Shown in pieces: positions 1-7,657 of a stretch of 64,000 bases of DNA; within the stretch, counting starts at the first letter, position 1; every line of letters starts with the position of its first letter. The notes below the pieces were generated by a model. That model saw only the letters and a list, made by a program, of their open reading frames with translations. It made no database searches and had not been told where the DNA came from. A program made the translations under genes and the position numbers. Source of the DNA: Alphaproteobacteria bacterium (GTDB lineage Bacteria; Pseudomonadota; Alphaproteobacteria; CAAGCB01; CAG-977); the NCBI GenBank assembly GCA_900768845.1, contig CAAGEK010000025.1, positions 1-64,000 on the forward strand, read 5' to 3'.

Positions 1-541
1 GTCAGGTGAACCGACGGACATTGAGGTCAAAGGAGTAATCATTATGAATAATATACATACGCTATCACATTCTCCATGGAATTGTAAATATCAGGTGGTA
101 TTTGCCCCGAAGTATCGCCGCAAAGTGTTTGGAAAAGCGATACGAAACAGGGCAAATGCTAAGAAAATTATGTAAATGGCAAGGAGTAAATGTTTCCGGA
201 AGCGGAAGTGTGTCCGGATTTATGGGCTTTCTGAAATGGAAAAGCAGTCTGCTGATTTATGAACAATGGAGTAATATCAGATACAAATACCGGAGCAGAG
301 AATTCTGGAGCAAGGGGTATTACGGTTGGAAAAAATACACAGAAGATAAGCGAATATATCCGACATCAACAAGAAGACGCCGCCGCATCAGAACAGCTGA
401 GGCCGGACATATCAGACCCGTTTACGGGAAGTCCGTACCGAATTGGTCGCACCATATCAAACAACACGCCGTTTAGGCGTGGTCGGTAGCAAGAAGGCTC
501 GCCCGTCAAGGAAGAAGCCTGCCTTGTACGCAGGGGGGGGC
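1..541 (+). mobile_element. IS200/IS605-family element, decayed remnant
   Basis: The segment holds a broken TnpA gene followed by the subterminal hairpin and right-end sequence usual for IS200-type elements. The hairpin has arms CACGCC and GGCGTG around GTTTA at 465-481. After it come GGTCGGTAGCAAGAAGGC and a further C- and G-rich end that finishes in a run of eight G (533-540). The left boundary may lie outside the window. The element cannot move by itself because its transposase is destroyed. The right boundary is approximate. Confidence 0.7.
44..489 (+). pseudogene. IS200/IS605 TnpA transposase pseudogene, HUH motif deleted
   Basis: TnpA is the Y1 HUH single-strand transposase of about 150 residues. 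The family N-terminus is readable from the ATG at 44 (HSPWNCKYQVVFAPKYRRKVF), with a ribosome site AAAGGAG ahead of it. The reading then moves to another frame (LRKLCKWQGV), to a third (EAEVCPD, near 200), back (GFLKWKSSLLIYEQW, FKYR-like and FW-like blocks), and finally to the C-terminal block with GKNTQKISEYIRHQQED and DPFTG. At least three frame changes are needed. Straight after VCPD the family has the His-x-His metal-binding motif and a following loop; here the text jumps directly to the FMGFL helix, so the catalytic HUH motif is gone. This is a dead gene. Confidence 0.82.
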
Positions 542-1119
542 TTTTTCCCGAAGCGGATGAGTTACTGATACCGATGAATGTTTTTGCCTTCGTTATTGTG
601 CCATACGTTACATCAGCCTGTTCGACAGTAAAGTCTTTGAACAGTTCTCGGACGTTTAAAGATAAAATCAACCTGCGTTTTTTATAAAAAAAGTTAAAAT
701 CATTTTGCGCTAAGAAAATTTAAAGGCGGCATTGTCGTCGCCCGAAAATTAAGGATTCCTGCCGTTTTGTCCCGCTATGTTTCCGTATATCCCGCTTCTT
801 TAAAACATAAAACCGTCTTTTGTCTTACAGTTTCTCGGCGTTGTTCCCCGAAAGTCGCCGGCAAACGATTTTTCCCTTTCCCGCGATTCCTGCCGTTTTT
901 CATCCGTACCGACCGCCGCTTTTTTCTGTTTTTTGTTCCGAAAACCCGTCCGTTTCCCCCGTTCAAAGCACCGGTGCCGGAAGTCAGGGAAGGAAAGCGC
1001 GTTGAATCCGCTCATGTAACGGGGAGGATCGAGCGTTGAGGAGGGGATCCCGATTCAAACGGCACTTTCCTTGTTCTGACCGCTTGCCGTCTTTTGTCCG
1101 GCAAAAGAGGCTGAGCGGT
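490..1119. other. intergenic stretch, no gene recognised
   Basis: About 630 bases between the IS remnant and the end of rpoH. The first 50 bases are the right end of the IS element. An AT-rich part follows near 680-730. Reading frames here are short and low in complexity, and look like nothing I recognise. No tRNA-like cloverleaf was seen. The only structure is the long imperfect hairpin at 1079-1119. Confidence 0.5.
1079..1119 (-). terminator. long imperfect hairpin just after rpoH
   Basis: Arms ACCGCT...CTTTTG and CAAAAG...AGCGGT pair over about 18 positions with two mismatches and two G-T pairs, around the loop TCCGG. It starts directly after the rpoH stop codon. No T-run follows on the minus strand, so it is not a standard intrinsic terminator. 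It could protect the 3' end of the mRNA or act together with Rho. Confidence 0.4.
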
Positions 1120-1980
1120 TCAAGCCGCATTCCGGACGAAAGAAGCCATCTTTTCGACGGCGCGGTTTTCAATTTGGCGCACACGTTCGCGACTGACGCC
1201 CAGACGTTCTCCCAAAACATCCAGAGTTTCCGGCGTTTCGGTCAGCCTGCGTGCGGTGATTACGGCGCGTTCGCGGTCGCTCAAACTGGCCAACGCCTGA
1301 TTCAGCATCAGCATTTTTGCGTCGTTTTCCTGACGTTCCGCCAATTCTTCCTCGATATTCGATTCCGAACGGATGAAGTCTTGGCGTTCTGCATATCCTT
1401 CGTCGTAAATCGGCGTGTTCAACGATACGTCGCCGTTCAAACGTTGATCCATCTCGATGACGGATTCTTCGGAAACGTCCAAATCTTCGGAAATCGATTT
1501 GACGCTTTCGCCGTCCAAAGACGCATCGCCGTACAACCCCAGTTTGGCCTTGATGCGGCGCAGGTTGTAAAACAGCTTTTTCTGTGCCGCGACGGTTCCG
1601 ATGCGAACCAAAGACCACGAACGTAAAATGAATTCGTTGACGGCGGCCTTGATCCACCAAACGGCATAAGTCGACAGGCGCGTCCCTTTTTCGGGTTCAA
1701 ATTTCTTGACCGCCTGCATCAGGCCGATGTTGGCCTCGGAAACGATATCCTCCATGGGCAATCCGTAAAACCGGTAAGTGAAAGCCACCTTTGCCGCCAA
1801 ACGCAAATGGCTGGCAATCAGTTTTTTGGCGGCGTCCAAATCGCCGTATTTTTTGAAACGGGTCGCCAGCATATATTCTTCCTCCGCCGATAAAACGGGA
1901 AGACGGCGTATCGAGCCCAGATAGCCCCTTAAACCGGCTCCGCCCGCCACAACGGGAAGTAAAGCTGATGTCGTTGCCAT
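1120..1980 (-). CDS. rpoH: RNA polymerase sigma-32 factor RpoH
   Basis: This is the alternative sigma factor that directs RNA polymerase to heat-shock promoters. At 286 residues it has the normal length. Region 2 is intact (residues about 55-120, with GLPMEDIVSEANIGLMQAV and STYAVWWIKAA). The RpoH box QKKLFYNLR, specific to this subfamily, sits at residues 133-141. The C-terminal region 4 helix-turn-helix contains LGVSRERVRQIENRA. The start is supported by AAGGAG about 8 bases upstream on the minus strand. The gene stands alone, divergent from a repeat array. A probable target, clpB, lies at 55708 with an RpoH-type promoter. The leader of about 180 bases has two inverted repeats and may be structured. 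Confidence 0.96.
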   Translation of the reverse strand: MATTSALLPVVAGGAGLRGYLGSIRRLPVLSAEEEYMLATRFKKYGDLDAAKKLIASHLRLAAKVAFTYRFYGLPMEDIVSEANIGLMQAVKKFEPEKGTRLSTYAVWWIKAAVNEFILRSWSLVRIGTVAAQKKLFYNLRRIKAKLGLYGDASLDGESVKSISEDLDVSEESVIEMDQRLNGDVSLNTPIYDEGYAERQDFIRSESNIEEELAERQENDAKMLMLNQALASLSDRERAVITARRLTETPETLDVLGERLGVSRERVRQIENRAVEKMASFVRNAA

Positions 1981-2160
1981 TATAAATCTCCTTTCCCTGA
2001 GTTATCTTTATTGTTGTATAGGAAAGAACACGGCCATTTCATGTTCTTGTCACATCCTTTCTGTAAGCAACATGACCTTGAAGGCCGACGCCTTCAAGCG
2101 TTCGGGAAAACCTCGGATGAGCATTTCCCCTCACAGTGCCAGTATACAAAAAACGGCAGG
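1981..2160 (-). promoter_or_regulatory. rpoH leader/promoter region with two inverted repeats
   Basis: Two perfect inverted repeats lie upstream of rpoH. One is AAGAACA/TGTTCTT at 2024-2048 with an 11-base spacer. The other is CTTGAAGGC/GCCTTCAAG at 2077-2098 with the 4-base loop CGAC. If transcription starts upstream of 2100, both would form hairpins in the leader RNA; otherwise they could be operators. I found no convincing -35/-10 pair. A role in temperature or feedback control is inference only. Confidence 0.4.
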
Positions 2161-2280
2161 GAAATCAATAGACATTAAGGATAATTTTAATAATTCTAAA
2201 CAATCGGATATATTGCCTTGAAACAAATGAAAATTTTGTAATTAACTTCTAATGGCGGAAAGGGAGGAGCCGGAGAGCGG

Positions 2281-2500
2281 CCGCCCGCAAAAGGGATGGG
2301 GCGGCCGCAAAGGAGAAGGGTCAACCGCAAAGGGGAACGGACGGCCGCAAAGGGGAACGGACTGCCGCAAAGGGGAACGGGTGGCCGCAAAGGAGAAGGG
2401 GCGGCCGCAAAAGGGATGGGGCGGCCGCAAAGGAGAAGGGTCAACCGCAAAGGGGAACGGCCGCCCGCAAAAGGGATGGGGCGACCGCAAACGGAAATCC
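2281..2500. repeat. array of eleven 20-bp tandem repeats
   Basis: Eleven head-to-tail 20-base units occupy 2281-2500. The core is CCGCAAAGGGGAA with variants such as CCGCAAAAGGGATGGGGC and CCGCAAAGGAGAAGGG. A higher order is visible: units 1-3 (2281-2340) recur almost exactly as units 7-9 (2401-2460), differing only in the first few bases. The plus strand is nearly all purine plus CCGC. Twenty is not a multiple of three, so any protein reading would repeat every 60 bases. Frames are open on both strands but have no plausible starts or family match, so I treat the array as non-coding. A degenerate partial unit precedes it near 2251-2280. Confidence 0.9.
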
Positions 2501-2535
2501 GGTAAACAGGGCGAAATGTAAAAATTTTTGAAGTG

Positions 2536-2565
2536 TTGACTTTGTAAATATTCTATTTTTATACT
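2536..2565 (+). promoter_or_regulatory. sigma-70-type promoter for the DUF805 gene
   Basis: TTGACT at 2536-2541 and TATACT at 2560-2565 are separated by 18 bases, in an AT-rich stretch between the repeat array and the gene. A GGAG ribosome site follows at 2589-2592, 7 bases before the ATG at 2600. Confidence 0.6.
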
Positions 2566-2599
2566 GATCAAATGATGTAAATATTTCCGGAGAATTGCA

Positions 2600-3178
2600 A
2601 TGAATGTTGAAAAATGGGCGGAACTTAACGAATTAAGGGAAAAAGGCCTTATTTCGCAAGAAGAATATGAAGTAAAAAAGAAAGAGATTTTAAACGGCCT
2701 GTCATCGGAAACGCCTTCCGATAAAAAAGAGGACGCCGGTAAAATCTCGTTGTGGCAATATTTTATTTATTGCATTACAAAGAAATACGCTTCTTTTAAA
2801 GGGCGCGCTCCGAGAAGTGAATATTGGGGATTTACTTTATATGTGATACTTTTGTCGTGTTTACTCGGTTTTTTGGGCGGCGTGTTCGGGCTTCTTGAAT
2901 ATATGCTCGTTGTGAGTGCTTTATTGCCTTTCGTTTTCGTGCTTCCCTCTTTCGCCGTTACGGTCAGAAGGTTTCACGACTGCAATAAAAGCGGCAAGTG
3001 GTTGTTGGTTTCGTTCGCTTTGGGCGTCATTCCTTGGATTATTGCCGACCCCGTCGTGTTTTTGCTCTGCGGTTCGGGAGGGATTGTCATATGGCTTCTC
3101 TTCTTTTATTGGCTGGTTAAAAGAGGGGACGATAAGGAAAACAAATACGGCCCTGTTCCGACGGGTCTTGACAAGTAA
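2600..3178 (+). CDS. DUF805 membrane protein with N-terminal SHOCT-like segment
   Basis: Inner-membrane protein of unknown function, 192 residues. Residues 1-32 (LNELREKGLISQEEYEVKKKEIL) match the short SHOCT-type oligomerisation motif. After a charged linker comes the DUF805 domain, recognisable from FKGRAPRSEYW, the FAVTVRRFHDCNKSGKW block and the C-terminal YGPVP tail, with about four hydrophobic segments. The SHOCT-DUF805 combination is known in bacteria, but no reaction is established. The gene stands alone with its own promoter and ends at a bidirectional terminator. Its base composition is more AT-rich than its neighbours, which fits recent acquisition but does not prove it. Confidence 0.85.
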   Translation: MNVEKWAELNELREKGLISQEEYEVKKKEILNGLSSETPSDKKEDAGKISLWQYFIYCITKKYASFKGRAPRSEYWGFTLYVILLSCLLGFLGGVFGLLEYMLVVSALLPFVFVLPSFAVTVRRFHDCNKSGKWLLVSFALGVIPWIIADPVVFLLCGSGGIVIWLLFFYWLVKRGDDKENKYGPVPTGLDK

Positions 3179-3290
3179 ATGATTCGCGTCGGAAGAAGCG
3201 TGTCGCATTTACGGGAACACTTGTCGGAAAAAACATAATTTCCAACGGAACACGGGGAAAATCCCTTTCCTGAAATATATCCGGTGAATC

Positions 3291-3335
3291 AAAAAAGGAA
3301 GAAAGAGCGTAACAGGCCTTTCTTCCTTTTATATT
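3291..3335. terminator. bidirectional intrinsic terminator
   Basis: A perfect 13-base stem is formed by AAAAGGAAGAAAG (3293-3305) and CTTTCTTCCTTTT (3318-3330) around a 12-base loop. It is flanked by A-rich sequence on the left and T-rich sequence on the right, so it can end transcripts of both the DUF805 gene and the convergent coiled-coil gene. Confidence 0.75.
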
Positions 3336-3346
3336 TTTGCGTCGCT

Positions 3347-6300
3347 TCAGTTGTCCTTGTTGAAAATGCGGGACAACAGCATATACAGCCGTCCGGCTTC
3401 GGAACCGAGCAGAATGCCCAACAGGACGTCACTGCGTTCATTGGCTTCCGCCCGTGCCAGCACGCCTTTGAATTCGCCCATGTACTTGGATACATAATCG
3501 CGAAATTCGGAATCCGAAGTAAACAGGTCGCATATCTTGCGGACTTGGCTTTTGTCGACGGCGCGAGACAGGTAACGGATGAATGCGCTACGGTCGCCGC
3601 TGTAATAACGTTTCCACAAATCCTCTTCGACATTCGGCGCAAACAGACGCGCAATATCGACGCCCAAAGATTGCAGACGTTCGAAAATGAAAGAGGTGTC
3701 TTTCATAAAGCGTTCGGTATCGGCTTCCTCTTTGCGTTTATCCAGCTGGATGATATAGTTTTCCGCCGATTTTGAAGCGGAAATCAACGCTTGAACCTGA
3801 CGGTTGAACGCGCCGCCCAACTTGATGGACTGAGCCGCGATCTTTTCTCCGGAATCGTGGATTTCATCGGCGTTGCTGCGCATCAGGCGGAGCAATTCGC
3901 CCAAGCGTTTCATCGAATCGTCGGCGGCCATGGTCAAAGCGTCGGATTGGTTGATGAATTGTTCTCCCGATTTTTTGACTTCGGCGACAATCCGTTCGGA
4001 ATTGTCCGCCACGTCGGTGATCATGGAACGCAAACGCTGTCCCGCCAAATCGATTTGGATGACGCCGCGATTCGACATTTCTTCAAAATCATGACCGATT
4101 TGAGAAATGCTGTCATTCAGGGTGCGGACGCGCAGATTCGCGTTTTCCGCCGTTTTATTGAAATCCGCACTGCGTTCGTGCAGGGAGGCGGTGAAGTTTT
4201 TGATGGCTTTTTGAGCTTCGTCCGAAATGCGGTTGATCTGGTGCGATTGAACAAGGAAGGTTTCGCCGGCGTTTTCCAGCTGTTCCTGAGCCATTTCCGA
4301 CGCCGCTTCCATCTGGGAGGCGCGCATTTTGAATTCCTGAGCGGCAACGTCGAGGGCTTCAATAACCTGATCCGTCACCTTGTCCAACGCCGCCGCCTGT
4401 TCTTCAAGGAAAAGGGCGGCGGTTCTGGAACGGCGCAATCCGTCTTCCGCGGATTTCACCGCTTCGTCGTTTCTCTGGCGCAACGTTTCGCCCATCGCAT
4501 CCAATTCAAACCCGATGCGCGACGACGCCGTCAGCAAATCGTTCGTACTCTGGCGCGTGGCTTCGCTGACCGTGCGGACTTGGGTGACGATTTCTTCGGC
4601 GGCTTCCTTCATATGGCGGATTTGCTGATCCATGGCCGCTTCACCCAAACGGGCTTGCGTCGAAACAAGGTTTGCCACGTCGCTCAGGTCGATAATCTGG
4701 CGTTGGAGGGAATCGCGCACCATAACGGCCTGTTGGGTTGATTTCGTCGTGTGGGTTTGCAGATTTTCGGCCTGTTCCTCCATCGCGGAACACAGATTGC
4801 CGACTCGAGCCATCAAATCGTCGGCCGCCCTGTCGAATACGGAACGTTGTTTTTCCAAAACGCCGGAAGTTTCTTCGGAACGCAGGCTTGTTTCCTTTAA
4901 TGCGACATTGAATTCCTGAGTTTTGGTCGAGAACAGATCCGATACGGAGGAAATCTGCTCTCTGGCGGAATCGGCCAGCCGGTACAAGGATTCGGCCTGA
5001 TGCGCCAGCCCGTCTCCGACGGTTTCCAGTTGGGTCAATGTCGTTTCCGAAGCGTTGGTCAGTTCTTTCGATTGAGTGTTCAGGCTTTCTTCGATCAAAC
5101 GGATGCGTGACAACAGACGGTCGAAATCCTTGTCAATCTGCTCGGATTGATCGCGCAACATCGCTATGACCTGACGCGTCTGGTCGTTCAGTCTTTCCGA
5201 AGCGTTCGCCAGAGAGTTCCCCTGTCGTCCGAAAAGGGAATTCAGCTCGCTTGTCTTGACGGACAGGGAATCCGAAGAAGACGCGACCGCTTCCAGCAAT
5301 TCCGCCGTTCCCGTATGGAAATCGCGGAATTGCAACTGCATGGCGGATACGCAGCTTTCCGTTCTGGTGCGCAGGTTTTCCGCGGCGGCGTCCATTTGGG
5401 CGATTCTGTCTGAAATTTTCGCATCGACTTCTTCGGCGAAAACGGACAATCCGGCGGACGTTTCCTGCCACGCGGCCTTATGCGTTTCCACTTCCTCTTT
5501 CAATGTTTCCGCCGCCTGAGCCGTTTTGCGCGCCGATTCGTCCAACGCGTCCGTTTGCTGTCCGATCGCTTGCGCCGCGTCAAGAACCGTGTCGACAATC
5601 CCGTTCGCCTGATCCAGTGCCGCCGTCAGCTGTTTCGCAAGGTTCGACGTCGCTTGCGAAGTCCTGTCTTCCAACAGGGCGGACATCGCCGTCAAATCAT
5701 CGGCCTCTTCTTTCAAAGAAGCTTTTATTTCTTCAATGCGGCTTGTCGCGCCGGAGATGTACTTCTGCTGTTGAGCCAGAGAGGTTTCCGTGATCATGGA
5801 TTGCGAGGACAATGCGCCCGCCAAATCGGTCAGTTCGGAAACGTTTTTGACGATTTTAGCGCAGAAATCATCCGATTTTTCAACGGCGGCGTCCGTTTTT
5901 TGCGAAAAATCGGAAATCCGCGTTTCGACTTCGCGACTGCTCCGTGCGACTTTTTGTAAAATCTCATCCAGCGTTTCGCTCAGGTTGTGAACGTGTTCGG
6001 CGATCGACATTGCGGCGTTTTCGGCGTTTTCTTCCAGATTTTCAACGGATTTTTCCAACGCGTTGCGGTGGCCGGAAAGCGTTTCCGATACGCTTTCGAT
6101 GCTTTCCTCCGCGGTTCGGGCGGCGTCGACGACGGCGTCCTTCTTTTCAAACAGCGTTTGCGTGACGTCGTTGATGCGTTCGATCGTCGTGTCGGACACT
6201 TCGCCGATTTCTTTGGTGTAAAGATCCAAAGTCCCTTCAACGGTTTTAAAGCGGGTCAGGATTTTTTCGGCTTCCTGATTCATCAGGAGGTTTTGCTCTT

Positions 6301-7501
6301 TGAACGTTTTCGCCAACCGTTCCGACGTTACGGTCAGCGTTTCGTTTTGTTCGCTGATGACGGTGTTTTGTTCGGCGAATATCTTGCCCAAAGTTTCCGC
6401 ACGGGATGTCAGGCTGTCCGCCATGCGGTCGGCCGTTGCGCGGGCTTTTTCCGAAACGCCGGCCAGTTTGCGGGTTTGTTCTTCCAAATCCAGATTGACG
6501 GAATCCATGTTGTCACGCGCCGTATTTCCGGCTTCGCTCAAAGAAGCCAGCAACTGCCCCGTGTCATCCGCGATGGCGGCGATCTGGCGGCTCAACAGGT
6601 CGTGCATCGCCGTTCCCGCTTGTGTCAAAGCCGAACTTTGGCGCGTGATTTCCGCCGTGACCGCTCCCGTCTGTTCGCTTAAAAGCGTTCTGGCGTTTTC
6701 CGAAGCGTTCCGGACAAGGGAAATCTGTTGCCGCAATTCCGCGGCGATCAGATTCGTTTCATCGCGCACGGCGTCACGCGTTTTACGCAGGTGCGCTTCG
6801 TTTTCCATCAAAGACCCGTTGAAATCGTCCATGGCCGACACGACGTTTCGCGCCGTTTCGTTGATGTCGGATGCGGACGCTCCCAGCATTTCGATTTTTT
6901 TGCCGGCCGCGTCCGAAAACGAACGTGTCGCGCTTTCAATCAATTCGGAAGCGTCTTCCAAACGGTTGAAAGCCGCTTGGGTTTCCGCATTCACCTTTTC
7001 GGACAGAGCCTGAACTTCCTTCAGCCTTTTTTCCAGCAAATCGCCGCACGAGAATATCTTGCGGTAAACGTCGTTCAAATCCGCGACCTGTTCTTTCAGG
7101 CCTTCCATCATGTTTTTGGATTGGATTTTATGCTTGGAAGTCGGAAACATGAACGCGTGCATATACTTGCGCAGTTTTCGCGCTTCGTATTCGTTTCTGG
7201 AATATCCGGACAGAAACAGCCCCGCAATCCAGATGAAGGCCATCGGGAACAAAATGCCGGTGACAAAGCTGAAAAATTCGGGCGGGGTCATTTCATAACG
7301 CTGTTCCCACCATCCCGAAACGATCAGGTATCTGGCGACCGCGGCGATCCAAACCGCGCAAAGAACCGTACCGGCGATCGTCCCTTTGTTTTCATACCAA
7401 GCCTGCGATTCGGCGGGAACGTCCTCTTGCGAAGAAAAAATCGGCGCGCCGTTTTGGTCTTCGGTGAAAGCATCCGTTTCTGAACCCGTGCGTTTTGACA
7501 T
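3347..7501 (-). CDS. giant membrane-anchored coiled-coil protein, possibly TipN-like
   Basis: Protein of about 1,384 residues. The N-terminal 35 residues are polar. Two membrane segments follow (GTVLCAVWIAAVARYLIV, about residues 45-62, and FFSFVTGILFPMAFIWIAGLF, about 78-100). Then roughly 1,100 residues of nearly uninterrupted coiled coil rich in E, A, Q, S, D and T lead to a compact C-terminal domain of about 120 residues (DLWKRYYSGDRSAFIRYLSRAVDK; SEAGRLYMLLSRIF). The layout of two membrane segments plus very long coils resembles the alphaproteobacterial polarity factor TipN, but is much longer; the link is inference. An ATG at 7510 is possible, but AAGGA overlaps it and is well placed for the ATG at 7501, which I prefer. 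It is divergent from ileS and has its own terminator. Confidence 0.8.
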   Translation of the reverse strand: MSKRTGSETDAFTEDQNGAPIFSSQEDVPAESQAWYENKGTIAGTVLCAVWIAAVARYLIVSGWWEQRYEMTPPEFFSFVTGILFPMAFIWIAGLFLSGYSRNEYEARKLRKYMHAFMFPTSKHKIQSKNMMEGLKEQVADLNDVYRKIFSCGDLLEKRLKEVQALSEKVNAETQAAFNRLEDASELIESATRSFSDAAGKKIEMLGASASDINETARNVVSAMDDFNGSLMENEAHLRKTRDAVRDETNLIAAELRQQISLVRNASENARTLLSEQTGAVTAEITRQSSALTQAGTAMHDLLSRQIAAIADDTGQLLASLSEAGNTARDNMDSVNLDLEEQTRKLAGVSEKARATADRMADSLTSRAETLGKIFAEQNTVISEQNETLTVTSERLAKTFKEQNLLMNQEAEKILTRFKTVEGTLDLYTKEIGEVSDTTIERINDVTQTLFEKKDAVVDAARTAEESIESVSETLSGHRNALEKSVENLEENAENAAMSIAEHVHNLSETLDEILQKVARSSREVETRISDFSQKTDAAVEKSDDFCAKIVKNVSELTDLAGALSSQSMITETSLAQQQKYISGATSRIEEIKASLKEEADDLTAMSALLEDRTSQATSNLAKQLTAALDQANGIVDTVLDAAQAIGQQTDALDESARKTAQAAETLKEEVETHKAAWQETSAGLSVFAEEVDAKISDRIAQMDAAAENLRTRTESCVSAMQLQFRDFHTGTAELLEAVASSSDSLSVKTSELNSLFGRQGNSLANASERLNDQTRQVIAMLRDQSEQIDKDFDRLLSRIRLIEESLNTQSKELTNASETTLTQLETVGDGLAHQAESLYRLADSAREQISSVSDLFSTKTQEFNVALKETSLRSEETSGVLEKQRSVFDRAADDLMARVGNLCSAMEEQAENLQTHTTKSTQQAVMVRDSLQRQIIDLSDVANLVSTQARLGEAAMDQQIRHMKEAAEEIVTQVRTVSEATRQSTNDLLTASSRIGFELDAMGETLRQRNDEAVKSAEDGLRRSRTAALFLEEQAAALDKVTDQVIEALDVAAQEFKMRASQMEAASEMAQEQLENAGETFLVQSHQINRISDEAQKAIKNFTASLHERSADFNKTAENANLRVRTLNDSISQIGHDFEEMSNRGVIQIDLAGQRLRSMITDVADNSERIVAEVKKSGEQFINQSDALTMAADDSMKRLGELLRLMRSNADEIHDSGEKIAAQSIKLGGAFNRQVQALISASKSAENYIIQLDKRKEEADTERFMKDTSFIFERLQSLGVDIARLFAPNVEEDLWKRYYSGDRSAFIRYLSRAVDKSQVRKICDLFTSDSEFRDYVSKYMGEFKGVLARAEANERSDVLLGILLGSEAGRLYMLLSRIFNKDN

Positions 7502-7576
7502 AAAAACCATCCTTCAGGAAGCACTTCTTTCCGGTAAAAAAGATTCCGTAAAAACAGGTTTTCGTCAAGGATTGTA

Positions 7577-7604
7577 TTGACTTTATCCTGCGTACGGTTA
7601 AAAC
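7577..7604 (+). promoter_or_regulatory. candidate ileS promoter
   Basis: TTGACT at 7577-7582 and TAAAAC at 7599-7604 are 16 bases apart in the gap between the coiled-coil gene and ileS. The -10 box is weak. A leader of about 45 bases would precede the ATG at 7658. Confidence 0.35.
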
Positions 7605-7657
7605 AGAACCTATATCTATCACAAAAGTCTTAAAAATATCTTTGAACGGGTGCGAAA

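Noticed and set aside
533..540. Run of eight G as another phase-variation site
   Set aside because: It lies in the dead right end of an IS element and not in or before a gene.
767..1039. Possible small gene downstream of rpoH
   Set aside because: Low-complexity, phenylalanine/proline/arginine-rich text with no ribosome site and overlapping open frames on the other strand.
2196..2571. Open frames on both strands across the 20-bp repeats, giving 20-residue protein repeats
   Set aside because: Several frames on both strands are open at once, as expected for a stop-free repeat; none has a good start or a known family.
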